Source: Deltaproteobacteria bacterium
Lineage (GTDB): Bacteria; Desulfobacterota; Desulfobacteria; Desulfobacterales; SURF-7
NCBI GenBank assembly: GCA_019307665.1
Contig: JAFDJC010000058.1
Coordinates: 1-23,395, forward strand
DNA length: 23,395 nt
Direction of reading: 5' to 3'
Shown here in pieces: positions 7,368 to 15,348 of this stretch. The notes below the pieces were generated by a model. The model was not told the DNA's origin, ran no database searches, and saw nothing but the letters and a program-made list of their open reading frames with translations. Within the stretch, counting starts at the first letter, position 1; each line of letters opens with the position of its first letter. The translations under genes were made by a program, and so were the position numbers.

Positions 7368-8802
7368 GTTTGAAAAACCGTCTTTTCCCTGTCTTGACGC
7401 AGCTAAAAAAGCAAAAACCCTTCCTGAGAAACTGAAAGCAGTGCTTTATGGTGATGACAAAGGCGCACAATTTGCTTGGAAGGTAGCTGCAGGCGGTTTT
7501 ATTTATGCTGCAAATCGCATTCCTGAAATTTCAGAAACGATTGTCGAGATCGACAATGCCATGAAATGGGGCTACAACCTTGAGATGGGTCCTTTTGAGA
7601 CATGGGATGCCATAGGCATAAAAGAGTCGGTGGAGAAGATGGAAAAAGATGGCATGACTGTACCTGAAAATGTGAAGAAGATGCTCGCTTCAGGCGCTGA
7701 TTCCTTTTACAAAATCGAAAACGGAAAGAAATTATTTTATGACTTTGCTTCCGGCGATTATAAGGCAATGCAGATAAGTGCCCAGATTCTTGATCTTGAC
7801 AATTTCAAGGCTGAGAATAAAGTCGTTAAGTCCGTCAGTTCCTGCTCACTCATCGATATTGGTGACGGCGTATTCAATCTTGAGTTTCATTCCAAGATGA
7901 ACGCTATCAACAAGGAAATGGTCGATTTCATGGCAGAAGCCGGTGAATATGTTGATGCGAACGGTGTTGGCATGGTTATCGGAAACCAGGCAACCGGTAT
8001 GCCCGCTCCTTTTTCTGCAGGCGGAGACCTTGCCTTCATGCTAGGTCTTGCAAAAGAAGGTAAATTTGAAGAGATCAATGACTTTATCGCCACTGTCCAT
8101 ACCGGCATTATGGGCACACGATATGCCAAATACCCGGTTGTGGCCGCACCGTTTGGACTGGCATTAGGCGGCGGATGCGAAGTATGCCTTTCGGCCGACA
8201 AAATAGTGGCTCATACTGATCTGTTTATGGGACTTGTTGAAATCGGAGCAGGCCTTGTCCCCGGAGGTTGCGGCATGATCAACCTTTGGAGAAAATATAT
8301 TGAGTCAAAACCTGAATCTGCCAATTTGACGGACATGAGCGGTTATTTTATACCTGCCTTCATGTGTGTCGCTCAGGCAAAGGTTTCAATGTCAGCAGCA
8401 CAAGCCCGCAAGAACGGATTCTTGGGACCAAAAGACAGGATTGTTTTTAATAAAGACTATCTTATCGGTGAAGCAAAGAAGGAAGTTCTGAAGATGGTAG
8501 AAGACGGTTATGCACCGCCTAAAAAGACAAAGATTCCTGTATTCGGTCGCGAAGCTCACGGCATGCTTTGGGCTGAAATGAATAACATGATGAGTGGCGG
8601 TTATATTACTCCGCATATGGAGATGATAGCCAAGAAAGCTGCTTTCTGTATGTCGGGTGGCGATGTGCCTCAGGGTACCCTTGTGAGTGAAGAATATCTG
8701 ATGAAGCTTGAAAGGGAAGCTTTTGTCGATCTGTGGCGAACAGAGAATACACAGAAAATGGCAGAGCACATGATGAAAACCGGTAAACCCTTAATGCTGT
8801 AA
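7360..8802 (+). pseudogene. fadN: FadN-like beta-oxidation enzyme, C-terminal part: dehydrogenase tail and enoyl-CoA hydratase
   Basis: This is the continuation of the gene above, in frame +1 relative to it. The open frame can be extended back to an ATG at 7249, but those codons overlap the first part out of frame and have no binding site; homology starts at YNEFEKPSFPCLDAAKKA. The first 150 residues are the C-terminal dehydrogenase domain (RIPEI, EMGPFETWDAIG). After that comes a crotonase fold with the oxyanion-hole segment FSAGGDLAFM, GLALGGGCEVCLSAD, and the second acidic box GLVEIGAGLVPGGCG. Both catalytic-glutamate positions look intact. The two parts together give about 774 codons against roughly 790-800 for the family. 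It can only be made by frameshifting or unaided internal initiation, so it is scored as part of a broken gene unless resequencing repairs it. Confidence 0.75.
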
Positions 8803-8837
8803 AAAGTGCATAACTGAAATCGACAGGAGGATAACCT

Positions 8838-10046
8838 ATGAAAGAAGCATATATTGTTACATCACTTAGGACGCCCGGGTGCAGAAGAAAAAAAGGCGCT
8901 CTGGCTCAGACAAGGCCCGAAGATCTTGTCAAGACTGTGCTTAACGCCCTTATTGAGCAGACACCGGGAGTTGAGAAAAAAGACGTTGAAGACATTCTGC
9001 TCGGCTGCGCTTTCCCTGAAGCAGAACAGGGACTGAATATAGGCAGAGTTATGGCGCAGATGTGTGGGTTCCCGGATGAAACCTGCGGAGCAACCGTGAA
9101 CAGGTTTTGTTCATCAGGGCTTGAGGCGATAGCTCTTCAGGCCATGAGAATCAAGTCAGGCTGGTGTGACGTTGCCATTGGCGGCGGCATCGAGTCCATG
9201 AGCATAGTTCCCATGGGCGGAAACATGCCCCGGCCTCATCCTGAATGGGCCAAAGAGAATCCGGATGTGTATATTTCAATGGGTATTACGGCAGAGAATG
9301 TTGCAAACCGCTACAGTATCAGTCGTGAAATGCAGGATGAATTTGCATATCATTCACAGATGAAGGCTTCAAATGCCAAGAAAAACAAGTTGTACAAGGA
9401 GATTGTGCCGACACCGGCATCTAAATATATCGAGAAAAACGGTGAATGGGTAAACGAGACATTCATTCAGGATTTTGATGACGGTATTAGGGAGACCACA
9501 ACAGCAGAGGGCCTCGCAAAATTGAGACCCGCCTTTGCTGCAACCGGGTCTGTTACTGCAGGAAATTCATCCCAGACAACTGATGGCGCTGCTGTGTCGC
9601 TTGTTATGAGCGAAGAAGCCGTAAAGAAATTCGGCGTAAAACCCATCGCAAAGATAAAATATTATACGGTTGCTGGTTGCAAAGCTGACGAGATGGGGGT
9701 CGGCCCTGCGTATGCTATCCCTAAATTGCTGAAAATGGCGGGTATGAAGGTTGAGGATATCAACATTTTTGAAGTGAATGAAGCGTTTGCATCACAGGCT
9801 ATTTACTGCCTCCAGCAGCTCGGAATGTATGACAAGAGAGAGCTCTGGGAGTCAACCAGTGATAAGAGAATTGTGAATGTAAACGGCGGTGCTATCGCAC
9901 TTGGACATCCTTTGGGATGCACAGGCGCAAAACTCTGTGCCCAGATTATGAATGAGATGCAAGAGCGCGGAGCAAAATACGGTGTTGAATCCATGTGTAT
10001 CGGAGGCGGAATGGGCGCCGCAGCTCTTTTTGAACTGTGCGACTGA
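8838..10046 (+). CDS. fadA: Acetyl-CoA acyltransferase (thiolase), FadA-like
   Basis: A full-length 402-residue thiolase that cleaves 3-ketoacyl-CoA to acetyl-CoA and a shortened acyl-CoA (or works in reverse), acting as a cytoplasmic tetramer. The nucleophilic cysteine lies in VNRFCSSGLEAI (C91), the NEAFA box follows FEVNEAFASQ, and the active-site His and second Cys are in GHPLGCTG (H357) and CIGGGMGAA (C387). It has a strong AGGAGG site 35 bases after the fadN-like gene and ends at a good terminator, so both are one transcription unit. An acyl-CoA dehydrogenase is not in this unit. The gene is intact although its partner is broken. A purely acetoacetyl-CoA-specific role cannot be excluded. 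Confidence 0.9.
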   Translation: MKEAYIVTSLRTPGCRRKKGALAQTRPEDLVKTVLNALIEQTPGVEKKDVEDILLGCAFPEAEQGLNIGRVMAQMCGFPDETCGATVNRFCSSGLEAIALQAMRIKSGWCDVAIGGGIESMSIVPMGGNMPRPHPEWAKENPDVYISMGITAENVANRYSISREMQDEFAYHSQMKASNAKKNKLYKEIVPTPASKYIEKNGEWVNETFIQDFDDGIRETTTAEGLAKLRPAFAATGSVTAGNSSQTTDGAAVSLVMSEEAVKKFGVKPIAKIKYYTVAGCKADEMGVGPAYAIPKLLKMAGMKVEDINIFEVNEAFASQAIYCLQQLGMYDKRELWESTSDKRIVNVNGGAIALGHPLGCTGAKLCAQIMNEMQERGAKYGVESMCIGGGMGAAALFELCD

Positions 10047-10073
10047 TTTTTCTGCTTAATTTGGATTAATAAT

Positions 10074-10108
10074 AAAAAAGGGCTGCCGGAGACGGCAGCC
10101 CTTTTTTT
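10074..10108. terminator. Strong bidirectional rho-independent terminator
   Basis: A perfect 9-base stem, GGGCTGCCG (10080-10088) and CGGCAGCCC (10093-10101), with a GAGA loop. It is followed by seven T and preceded by six A, so it works for both strands. It serves the fadN-fadA unit and, on the other strand, the convergent serC-exporter unit. Confidence 0.95.
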
Positions 10109-10118
10109 ATTTTGGTTT

Positions 10119-10850
10119 TTATCCTTTTAACAACATCATTGCGCCAAGAATAAAAAGAAAGACATGTACTATCCGCCGGTAGATGGCCTCATTAATTCTG
10201 TTGAAAAGAAAAACACCTGTCAGCACGCCGAAAACCAGTGGTAGAACGCAGTATTTAAAAGAAAGAAGCACATCTTCTGTTATAAACCCGCTGAAAAAAT
10301 AAAAAATGATAATGCCGGCCCCGCCAAGGGCAAAAAAAGCAACCATTGTTGCCTTGATCTGTTGTTTAGTCCACGGTTGAAGAGAGGTATAGACAATAAT
10401 GGGTGGACCCGGTGCACCAATACTTCCACCCAGGATGCCCGCAGTAAAGCCTGCTGCGTAAGCCCATATTTTCTTCAGTTCTTTTTCAGGGCTTTTGGAT
10501 ATCCAGGTGGCCGTCGCCGTGAAAAGAATTACAACACCCAGTAATATTTCAAGAGAACGTGTTTCAACTGTCTTTAACACATAGATACCGATCAGAATAC
10601 CCGGAAGAGATGATAAAAATAAGGGCAGCCATTTTTTTCTTTCAAAGTATTTCGCAAGCTGAAAAAGCAGCATGGAATTGATAACAATTCCCAAAAGGAT
10701 GATAATGGGTATGGCCGACTTAATATCGATAAACAGTGCCATAAGGGGCAGGGCAACCAGCATGACACCGAAGCCGGTCAAGCCCTGTACAAATCCGGCA
10801 AGAAAAGCAATTAAACAAAGATAGACGACTTCAGGCATAGAGATACTCAT
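10119..10850 (-). CDS. TauE/SafE family sulfite/anion exporter
   Basis: A polytopic inner-membrane protein of about 243 residues with seven or eight hydrophobic segments, typical of TauE/SafE (DUF81) transporters that export sulfite, sulfoacetate or related anions. Both halves of the internal repeat are visible: FLAGFVQGLTGFGVMLVALP near the N-terminus and AAGFTAGILGGSIGAPGPPI in the middle. I chose the ATG at 10850; an in-frame TTG at 10880 would add ten residues. Neither has a clear binding site, and an 11-base perfect hairpin fills the space just before the ATG. The gene follows serC by 17 to 47 bases depending on the start, so they are probably cotranscribed. The substrate cannot be told from sequence; a link to sulfur metabolism is only suggested by the family. 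Confidence 0.8.
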   Translation of the reverse strand: MSISMPEVVYLCLIAFLAGFVQGLTGFGVMLVALPLMALFIDIKSAIPIIILLGIVINSMLLFQLAKYFERKKWLPLFLSSLPGILIGIYVLKTVETRSLEILLGVVILFTATATWISKSPEKELKKIWAYAAGFTAGILGGSIGAPGPPIIVYTSLQPWTKQQIKATMVAFFALGGAGIIIFYFFSGFITEDVLLSFKYCVLPLVFGVLTGVFLFNRINEAIYRRIVHVFLFILGAMMLLKG

Positions 10851-10884
10851 TGCATTGCCGGAAACGAATTGAACCGGCAATGCA
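10851..10884 (-). promoter_or_regulatory. Perfect hairpin at the serC-exporter junction
   Basis: In the minus-strand transcript TGCATTGCCGG (10884-10874) and CCGGCAATGCA (10861-10851) form an 11-base perfect stem with a 12-base loop. The last base of the stem directly touches the ATG at 10850 of the exporter gene. No T-run follows, so it is not a standard terminator. It could block ribosome access, uncouple the two genes or mark an mRNA processing point. Confidence 0.6.
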
Positions 10885-10897
10885 TGCAGCTGTATTT

Positions 10898-11986
10898 TTA
10901 ACCATTTTCCTTTTCAAATGTTTTCATAAAATCAACGAGTGTTGCAACTCCTTCCTTGGTAGCAGCATTGTAAATGGAAGCCCGGCAGCCGCCGACAGAC
11001 CTGTGGCCTTTTAAACCTCCGAGCTTGTTTTCCATTGCATCCCCAACGAACTTTTTTTCAAGATCTTCAGAGGGAAGTCGGAATGTCACGTTCATTAATG
11101 ACCTGCTGTCAGTCGCTGCCGTTCCATTGTAAAAATCGCTTGAGTCGATAAAGTCATATAAGAGACCTGCTTTTTCATCGTTTAATTCCGCCATTTTATC
11201 CAGTCCGCCTATGGTTTCTTCGAGCCATTTCATAACAAGCTGCACGGTGTAAACCGCAAAGCATGGCGGTGTATTGTACATGGAATTTTTTGATGCATAA
11301 GTTGTATATTTCAGCATTGACGGCAGGGTATCAGGCACCTGGCCGAGCATATCATCTCGAATAATGACCATACATATACCCGCAGGGCCTATATTTTTTT
11401 GTGCGCCGGCATATATCATTCCGAATTTATCCATATCCAGAGGTCGGCACATGATGTCCGAGGACATATCTGCAATCATCGGTACGCCTCCTGTATCAGG
11501 AAAAGATGCCCATTGAGTGCCTTTGATAGTATTATTTGATGTAATATGGGCATAAACAGCGTCTTTGTTGAAATTGATATTTTTTGGGATATAGGAAAAG
11601 TTGCTGTCTTCGGAAGACGCGACAACATTAAAATTTTTTCCTTGTATTTCAGCCTCTTTAATTGCCTTTGTCGACCATGTACCTGTGTTGACATAATCGG
11701 CTGTTTTCCCGTTGTGAAGAAAGTTCATGGGCATCATGGCAAACTGCATGCTTGCACCACCCTGTATGAACAGGACTTTAAATTTGTCGTCCAGTTGCAG
11801 CAGCCGTTTTGTTCTTTCTATTGCATCGTTGATTACATCATCAAACCATTTTGACCTGTGGCTGACTTCGGTAATCGACATGCCTGAACCTTTGAAGTCT
11901 AAAAATGAGTCGCGGATTTCTTCAAGAACAATAAGGGGCAAAGCTGCGGGGCCTGCATTGAAGTTTAGGATTCTGTTAAGTTGCAT
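10898..11986 (-). CDS. serC: Phosphoserine aminotransferase
   Basis: A 362-residue class V, PLP-dependent aminotransferase that converts 3-phosphohydroxypyruvate and glutamate to O-phosphoserine in serine biosynthesis (and can serve in pyridoxine synthesis). It shows the family's N-terminal NFNAGPAALP, IQGGASMQF (phosphate and cofactor contact), the PLP-binding lysine K197 in YAGAQKNIGPAG, and the C-terminal GHRSVGGCRASIYNA. The length is normal. The start ATG has a near-ideal GGAGGTG site. It is the first gene of a minus-strand unit with the exporter and is divergent from hisD. No serA or serB is present in the window. Confidence 0.95.
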   Translation of the reverse strand: MQLNRILNFNAGPAALPLIVLEEIRDSFLDFKGSGMSITEVSHRSKWFDDVINDAIERTKRLLQLDDKFKVLFIQGGASMQFAMMPMNFLHNGKTADYVNTGTWSTKAIKEAEIQGKNFNVVASSEDSNFSYIPKNINFNKDAVYAHITSNNTIKGTQWASFPDTGGVPMIADMSSDIMCRPLDMDKFGMIYAGAQKNIGPAGICMVIIRDDMLGQVPDTLPSMLKYTTYASKNSMYNTPPCFAVYTVQLVMKWLEETIGGLDKMAELNDEKAGLLYDFIDSSDFYNGTAATDSRSLMNVTFRLPSEDLEKKFVGDAMENKLGGLKGHRSVGGCRASIYNAATKEGVATLVDFMKTFEKENG

Positions 11987-12008
11987 TTGACACCTCCGAT
12001 TTAATAAA

Positions 12009-12059
12009 TATATAAGAATATTTGTGAATTATTGACAAACCTGTCTTTATTTGCATAAA
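12009..12059. promoter_or_regulatory. Overlapping divergent promoters for serC and hisD
   Basis: For hisD: TTGACA (12032-12037), 16 bases, CATAAA (12054-12059). For serC on the other strand: TTGTCA (12038-12033), 18 bases, TATATA (12014-12009). The two -35 boxes overlap almost completely, so the two RNA polymerases should compete. The -10 boxes match only four of six positions, so the exact choice is uncertain. Confidence 0.4.
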
Positions 12060-12094
12060 AACATGGTATGTATAAATATTATGATATTCACAAA
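12021..12094. repeat. Inverted repeat flanking the hisD promoter
   Basis: TTTGTGAAT (12021-12029) and ATTCACAAA (12086-12094) are perfect 9-base inverted copies, 56 bases apart, bracketing the hisD promoter candidate and lying between the serC promoter boxes. They could be paired regulator sites. The region is AT-rich, so chance occurrence is possible. Confidence 0.35.
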
Positions 12095-12138
12095 AATGAT
12101 TTCATAACATATAATGTTTTTCAAAGAAAGATGCTCAA

Positions 12139-13440
12139 GTGAAAATTTTTAGATATCCTTCAAAAACAGCAAAAAAAAAAATAGAAGCCATCATTAACCG
12201 GGGCCTGGCATTTAAAAAAAAGGATGTTCAGGATGTCACCCGTATCATAGAGGATGTTCGAAAAAATGGTGATAAAGCAGTCCTGAAGTATACCAGGAAG
12301 TTTGACGCTCCCGGCATGAAGACGGACATGCTGGTTGTAACCGAAAAGGAAATTAAAGATGCCTCAAAACAGGTTGATCGTTCTTTTGTCAGGGCGCTTA
12401 ACAGGGCGGCTGCAAATATAGAAACATTTCATAAGAAACAGGTGGGGCGTTCCTGGATCAGCACGGAAAGGGATGGTGTGTTTATAGGCCAGATGGTTAA
12501 TCCCGTAAACGCTGCCGGAATTTATGTGCCGGGAGCCATAGGCGGTAAAACACCGCTTGTTTCATCGGTTTTGATGGGGGGAATACCGGCGAAAATCGCC
12601 GGAGTAAAGCATATCGCCATGGTTACGCCACCGGCAAAAGATAATACAATTAATCCGCATCTTATTGTCGCTGCGAAAAAGGCCGGTATTGACCGAATAT
12701 ATAAAACCGGTAGTGCATGGGCAGTTGCCGCATTAGCCTATGGCACAAAGACGGTTCAAAAAGTAGATGTTATTGCAGGGCCGGGGAACATCTATGTTAC
12801 CATTGCAAAGAAGCTTCTTGCCGGAACAATTGGAATAGACATGATCGCCGGACCAAGCGAAATTCTTGTTATTGCGGATAAAAATGCGAATCCGGGATTT
12901 ATTGCTGCTGATCTTTTGTCACAGGCGGAGCATGATCCAATGGCTTCGGCCGTGTTGGTGACGGATTCAAAAATGATGGCAGACGCTGTATCAAAGGAGA
13001 TTTCCATACAGATCAACCGGCTTGACAGACAAGATATTGCTGCACAGTCGCTTGCCGATTATGGACTTATCGCTGTTGTTCCTGATATTCAAAAGGCGAT
13101 CAAGATTGCAAACAGGGTTGCTCCGGAGCACCTCGAACTGATGATCGAAAATCCTTTCGAATATATCAACATGATAAAACATGCCGGTGCGGTTTTCATG
13201 GGAGATTATACACCCGAGCCGGTAGGAGATTATATGGCAGGCCCCAACCATGTTCTGCCCACAGCCGGTACGGCTAGATTTGCATCAGCACTTTCAGTAG
13301 AACACTTTACTAAGAAAACAAGCTTGATTCACTATTCAGAAGATGCGTTTATGAAAGAGGCGCTTGATATCATTCGCCTGGCTGAAATTGAGGGACTTGG
13401 CGCTCATGCCGAGTCCGTAAGAATAAGATTAAATAAATGA
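12139..13440 (+). CDS. hisD: Histidinol dehydrogenase
   Basis: A 433-residue, zinc-dependent enzyme that oxidises L-histidinol to L-histidine with two NAD, the last step of histidine synthesis. Family marks are clear: GPGNIYVTIAKKLL, GIDMIAGPSEILV, LLSQAEHDPMA with zinc-binding Gln and His, the catalytic Glu-His pair in APEHLEL, GDYMAGPNHVLPT, and the C-terminal EGLGAHAESVRIR with the last zinc His. The start is GTG; a tiny open frame ATG-CTC-AAG-TGA at 12131-12142 overlaps it. The ribosome site is weak (AAAGAAAG). No other his gene is nearby, so it stands apart from a his operon; the small unknown gene follows 36 bases later. Confidence 0.95.
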   Translation: MKIFRYPSKTAKKKIEAIINRGLAFKKKDVQDVTRIIEDVRKNGDKAVLKYTRKFDAPGMKTDMLVVTEKEIKDASKQVDRSFVRALNRAAANIETFHKKQVGRSWISTERDGVFIGQMVNPVNAAGIYVPGAIGGKTPLVSSVLMGGIPAKIAGVKHIAMVTPPAKDNTINPHLIVAAKKAGIDRIYKTGSAWAVAALAYGTKTVQKVDVIAGPGNIYVTIAKKLLAGTIGIDMIAGPSEILVIADKNANPGFIAADLLSQAEHDPMASAVLVTDSKMMADAVSKEISIQINRLDRQDIAAQSLADYGLIAVVPDIQKAIKIANRVAPEHLELMIENPFEYINMIKHAGAVFMGDYTPEPVGDYMAGPNHVLPTAGTARFASALSVEHFTKKTSLIHYSEDAFMKEALDIIRLAEIEGLGAHAESVRIRLNK

Positions 13441-13476
13441 TAACGTTCTTTTAATCATCTAACGGGGAAAGATATC

Positions 13477-13806
13477 ATGACGCTGGAGCAGATTCTGCAG
13501 GCATGCAAAAAGTTCAAAATACGTGAAAAGCGTGTAATTAGCGATGAGTATTGTGAGCTTGTTATTTTCAATGATGAGCTTGAAGAATGGAGTGCAGTTT
13601 TATCTGGAATTCTGGGTTCTGCGCAAAAACCAAGGGGTGTTGAACCGACACAGGGTGATCTTGATCTGACAAGGGCTTCGGGAGGTATCAGGATTGAACA
13701 GACGCTGTTTAGAAAAGAGATTGGCAATTTAACCGTAATCGCCAAATTCTGGCCATGGGATGATGATGCCCATGCAACATTAAAAATGGCACTCCTGTCA
13801 TCTTAA
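13477..13806 (+). CDS. Small conserved-looking protein of unknown function
   Basis: A 109-residue soluble protein with no signal peptide, membrane segment or cysteine cluster; its only two cysteines are C9 and C26. I do not recognise the family. It begins with a short helical part (TLEQILQACKKFKI), continues with likely beta strands (CELVIFNDELEEWSAVL), and ends with IEQTLFRKEIGNLTVIAKFWPWDDD. The coding pattern, a GGGGAAAG-like ribosome site and its position 36 bases after hisD and 98 before the DUF362 gene support a real gene. Base use is like that of its neighbours. No function is assigned. Confidence 0.65.
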   Translation: MTLEQILQACKKFKIREKRVISDEYCELVIFNDELEEWSAVLSGILGSAQKPRGVEPTQGDLDLTRASGGIRIEQTLFRKEIGNLTVIAKFWPWDDDAHATLKMALLSS

Positions 13807-13904
13807 ATAGTTATCGAACTAAAAGCGCTTTGTAATACGTTATATCTTAGAAATATTTTGTTCTGCTGAAAAATGGATATTAACCTGATGGAGGAGTAGC
13901 AAAA

Positions 13905-15215
13905 GTGAGCAAACAAGCTAAAAAGGTTGTTTTCCAGGATATTGGAAAAGGTCTTCAACAGGCTGTCTCAGACATTTTCATGGCGTTTGGCGGCGGAAAA
14001 TCTCTCCTTAAGGCTTCCGGAAACGTCTTTCTCAAGGTCAATGGAATCGATTTTAAGCCTCATGTTTACACATCGCCGGAAGTCGTGGAGGCTGTAATAA
14101 ACTATTTTTACAAAGAAGGCGCAAAAAAAGTTTATGTGATAGAAAACAGCACACAGGGAAACTTCACAAGACTTGTTTTTGAAATTACAGGTATGAGGAA
14201 GGTTTGCAGGAAAACAGGCGCGATTCCTGTATACCTTGATGAAACCGATGAGATGCCGATGTATCTTTCCGGGCTGAAAAGTTTTATTGCTATTCCTGAT
14301 TTTGTTCATGAAAATTTGGTGGAAAACCGGGATGACAATCTGTATATTTCAATCCCAAAACTAAAAAGTCATTCCATGACCACTGTCACGCTTGGTATTA
14401 AAAATCAGTTCGGCCTGGTTCATCAGATGAGTCGTATTCCGGATCACAACTTTAAGCTTCATCAAAAGCTTGCAGATATTTATGACAATATTCAACCTGA
14501 TTTTACCATTGTAGATGCCCTTGAAGCGACCAATTACGGTCACTATCCAGCAGGCGCACAGACGGAGAAATGCGTTGTGCCGATCAACCTTTTATTTGGA
14601 GGGGATGAACCGCTTGCTGTTGATATCACAGGCGCTGCATTTTTGGGCTTTGGGCCGGAAGAAGTGGAGCACCTGAGACTGGCAGCAGGCGAAAGGCTTG
14701 ATGAATACAGGCCGGAAAACATTGAAATCGTAAACCAAAGTTTGTTTGATGAAAGAAAACAAAATTTTTCCTGGGATCTGCTTGAAGTTTTTCCTGAAGA
14801 TGTCACGATTCTGCGGGGTAAAACACGTTGCTGCATAGAGGGATGTAAAAGAAATACAGAGGCTGTACTCGAAGTCTTTTATCAGGATTTTGCCGGAAAA
14901 GGTGGTTTTTCTATTCTCATGGGCAAAGATGTAAATTCGGAGGATGTCGACCGGATAAACGGTCCTGTGCATATTGCAGGTGACTGTGCGATTTCTGATA
15001 ACTATCAAAAACTGAAGCAGAGAATCGGAAAAAAAATGATTACCCGTTCCCCGGGGTGCAACAACCTTGCGGCAACGGTTGACGGTTTGGCTAAATGGAT
15101 GAAGATCCCGCCATTGAAGTTGGTGCCGCTGAATCCGCTGAAGTCGCTCAGCCTGCTTGTACAGGCCAAGATCGGAGGCACAAAGGCTAATATTCCGCCG
15201 GTCTTGAAATTTTAA
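13905..15215 (+). CDS. DUF362 domain protein
   Basis: A 436-residue protein of the DUF362 family, whose members have been linked to iron-sulfur or redox functions but mostly lack a known reaction. Typical parts are FLKVNGIDFKPHVYTSPEVV near the N-terminus, the box ISIPKLKSHSMTTVTLGIKN (148-167), the acidic DALEA (204-208) and GGDEPLAVD (232-240). Cysteines C309, C310, C314, C361 and C385 lie in the C-terminal third and could bind metal, but no 4Fe-4S ferredoxin CxxCxxCxxxC motif is present. The start is GTG with a strong GGAGGAG site. No signal peptide is seen, so it is cytoplasmic. It probably forms its own short unit or the end of the hisD unit. Confidence 0.75.
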   Translation: MSKQAKKVVFQDIGKGLQQAVSDIFMAFGGGKSLLKASGNVFLKVNGIDFKPHVYTSPEVVEAVINYFYKEGAKKVYVIENSTQGNFTRLVFEITGMRKVCRKTGAIPVYLDETDEMPMYLSGLKSFIAIPDFVHENLVENRDDNLYISIPKLKSHSMTTVTLGIKNQFGLVHQMSRIPDHNFKLHQKLADIYDNIQPDFTIVDALEATNYGHYPAGAQTEKCVVPINLLFGGDEPLAVDITGAAFLGFGPEEVEHLRLAAGERLDEYRPENIEIVNQSLFDERKQNFSWDLLEVFPEDVTILRGKTRCCIEGCKRNTEAVLEVFYQDFAGKGGFSILMGKDVNSEDVDRINGPVHIAGDCAISDNYQKLKQRIGKKMITRSPGCNNLAATVDGLAKWMKIPPLKLVPLNPLKSLSLLVQAKIGGTKANIPPVLKF

Positions 15216-15235
15216 TAGCTTGCTGTTAAGTTATC

Positions 15236-15259
15236 AGGGTCGATTTGTAAATCGACTCT
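15236..15259 (+). terminator. Hairpin after the DUF362 gene, possible terminator
   Basis: GTCGATTT (15239-15246) and AAATCGAC (15249-15256) form a perfect stem, extendable by AG/CT with one G-T pair. It lies 20 bases after the stop codon. A T-run (15274-15279) comes too late for a classical terminator, so efficiency is uncertain. Confidence 0.45.
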
Positions 15260-15288
15260 ATTGTATTGCGGTTCTTTTTTAATCCAAC

Positions 15289-15316
15289 TTGCCAATAGCT
15301 TTTGTATTACCATAAC
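15289..15316 (+). promoter_or_regulatory. Possible promoter of the ABC importer operon
   Basis: TTGCCA (15289-15294) matches the -35 consensus at five of six positions; CATAAC (15311-15316) matches the -10 at four, with a 16-base spacer. It lies 32 bases before the chosen ATG at 15349. Sequence match only. Confidence 0.3.
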
Positions 15317-15348
15317 GTAGTAATAAACAACTGGAAAAGGAGGGAATG

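Noticed and set aside
7364..7372. ATGA overlap at the fadN break as a start for a separate downstream protein
   Set aside because: The ATG in CAATGAG is in the third frame and soon meets a stop; it does not open the hydratase frame.
7340..7380. Programmed ribosomal frameshifting to join the two fadN parts
   Set aside because: No slippery heptamer or following RNA structure is visible at AACAAAATACAATGA, the shift needed is +1 (or -2), and conserved residues appear to be missing at the junction, which frameshifting would not explain.
15346..15348. First of two tandem ATG codons as the binding-protein start
   Set aside because: It leaves only two bases after the GGAGG core; the second ATG at 15349 has normal spacing. 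The difference is one residue.
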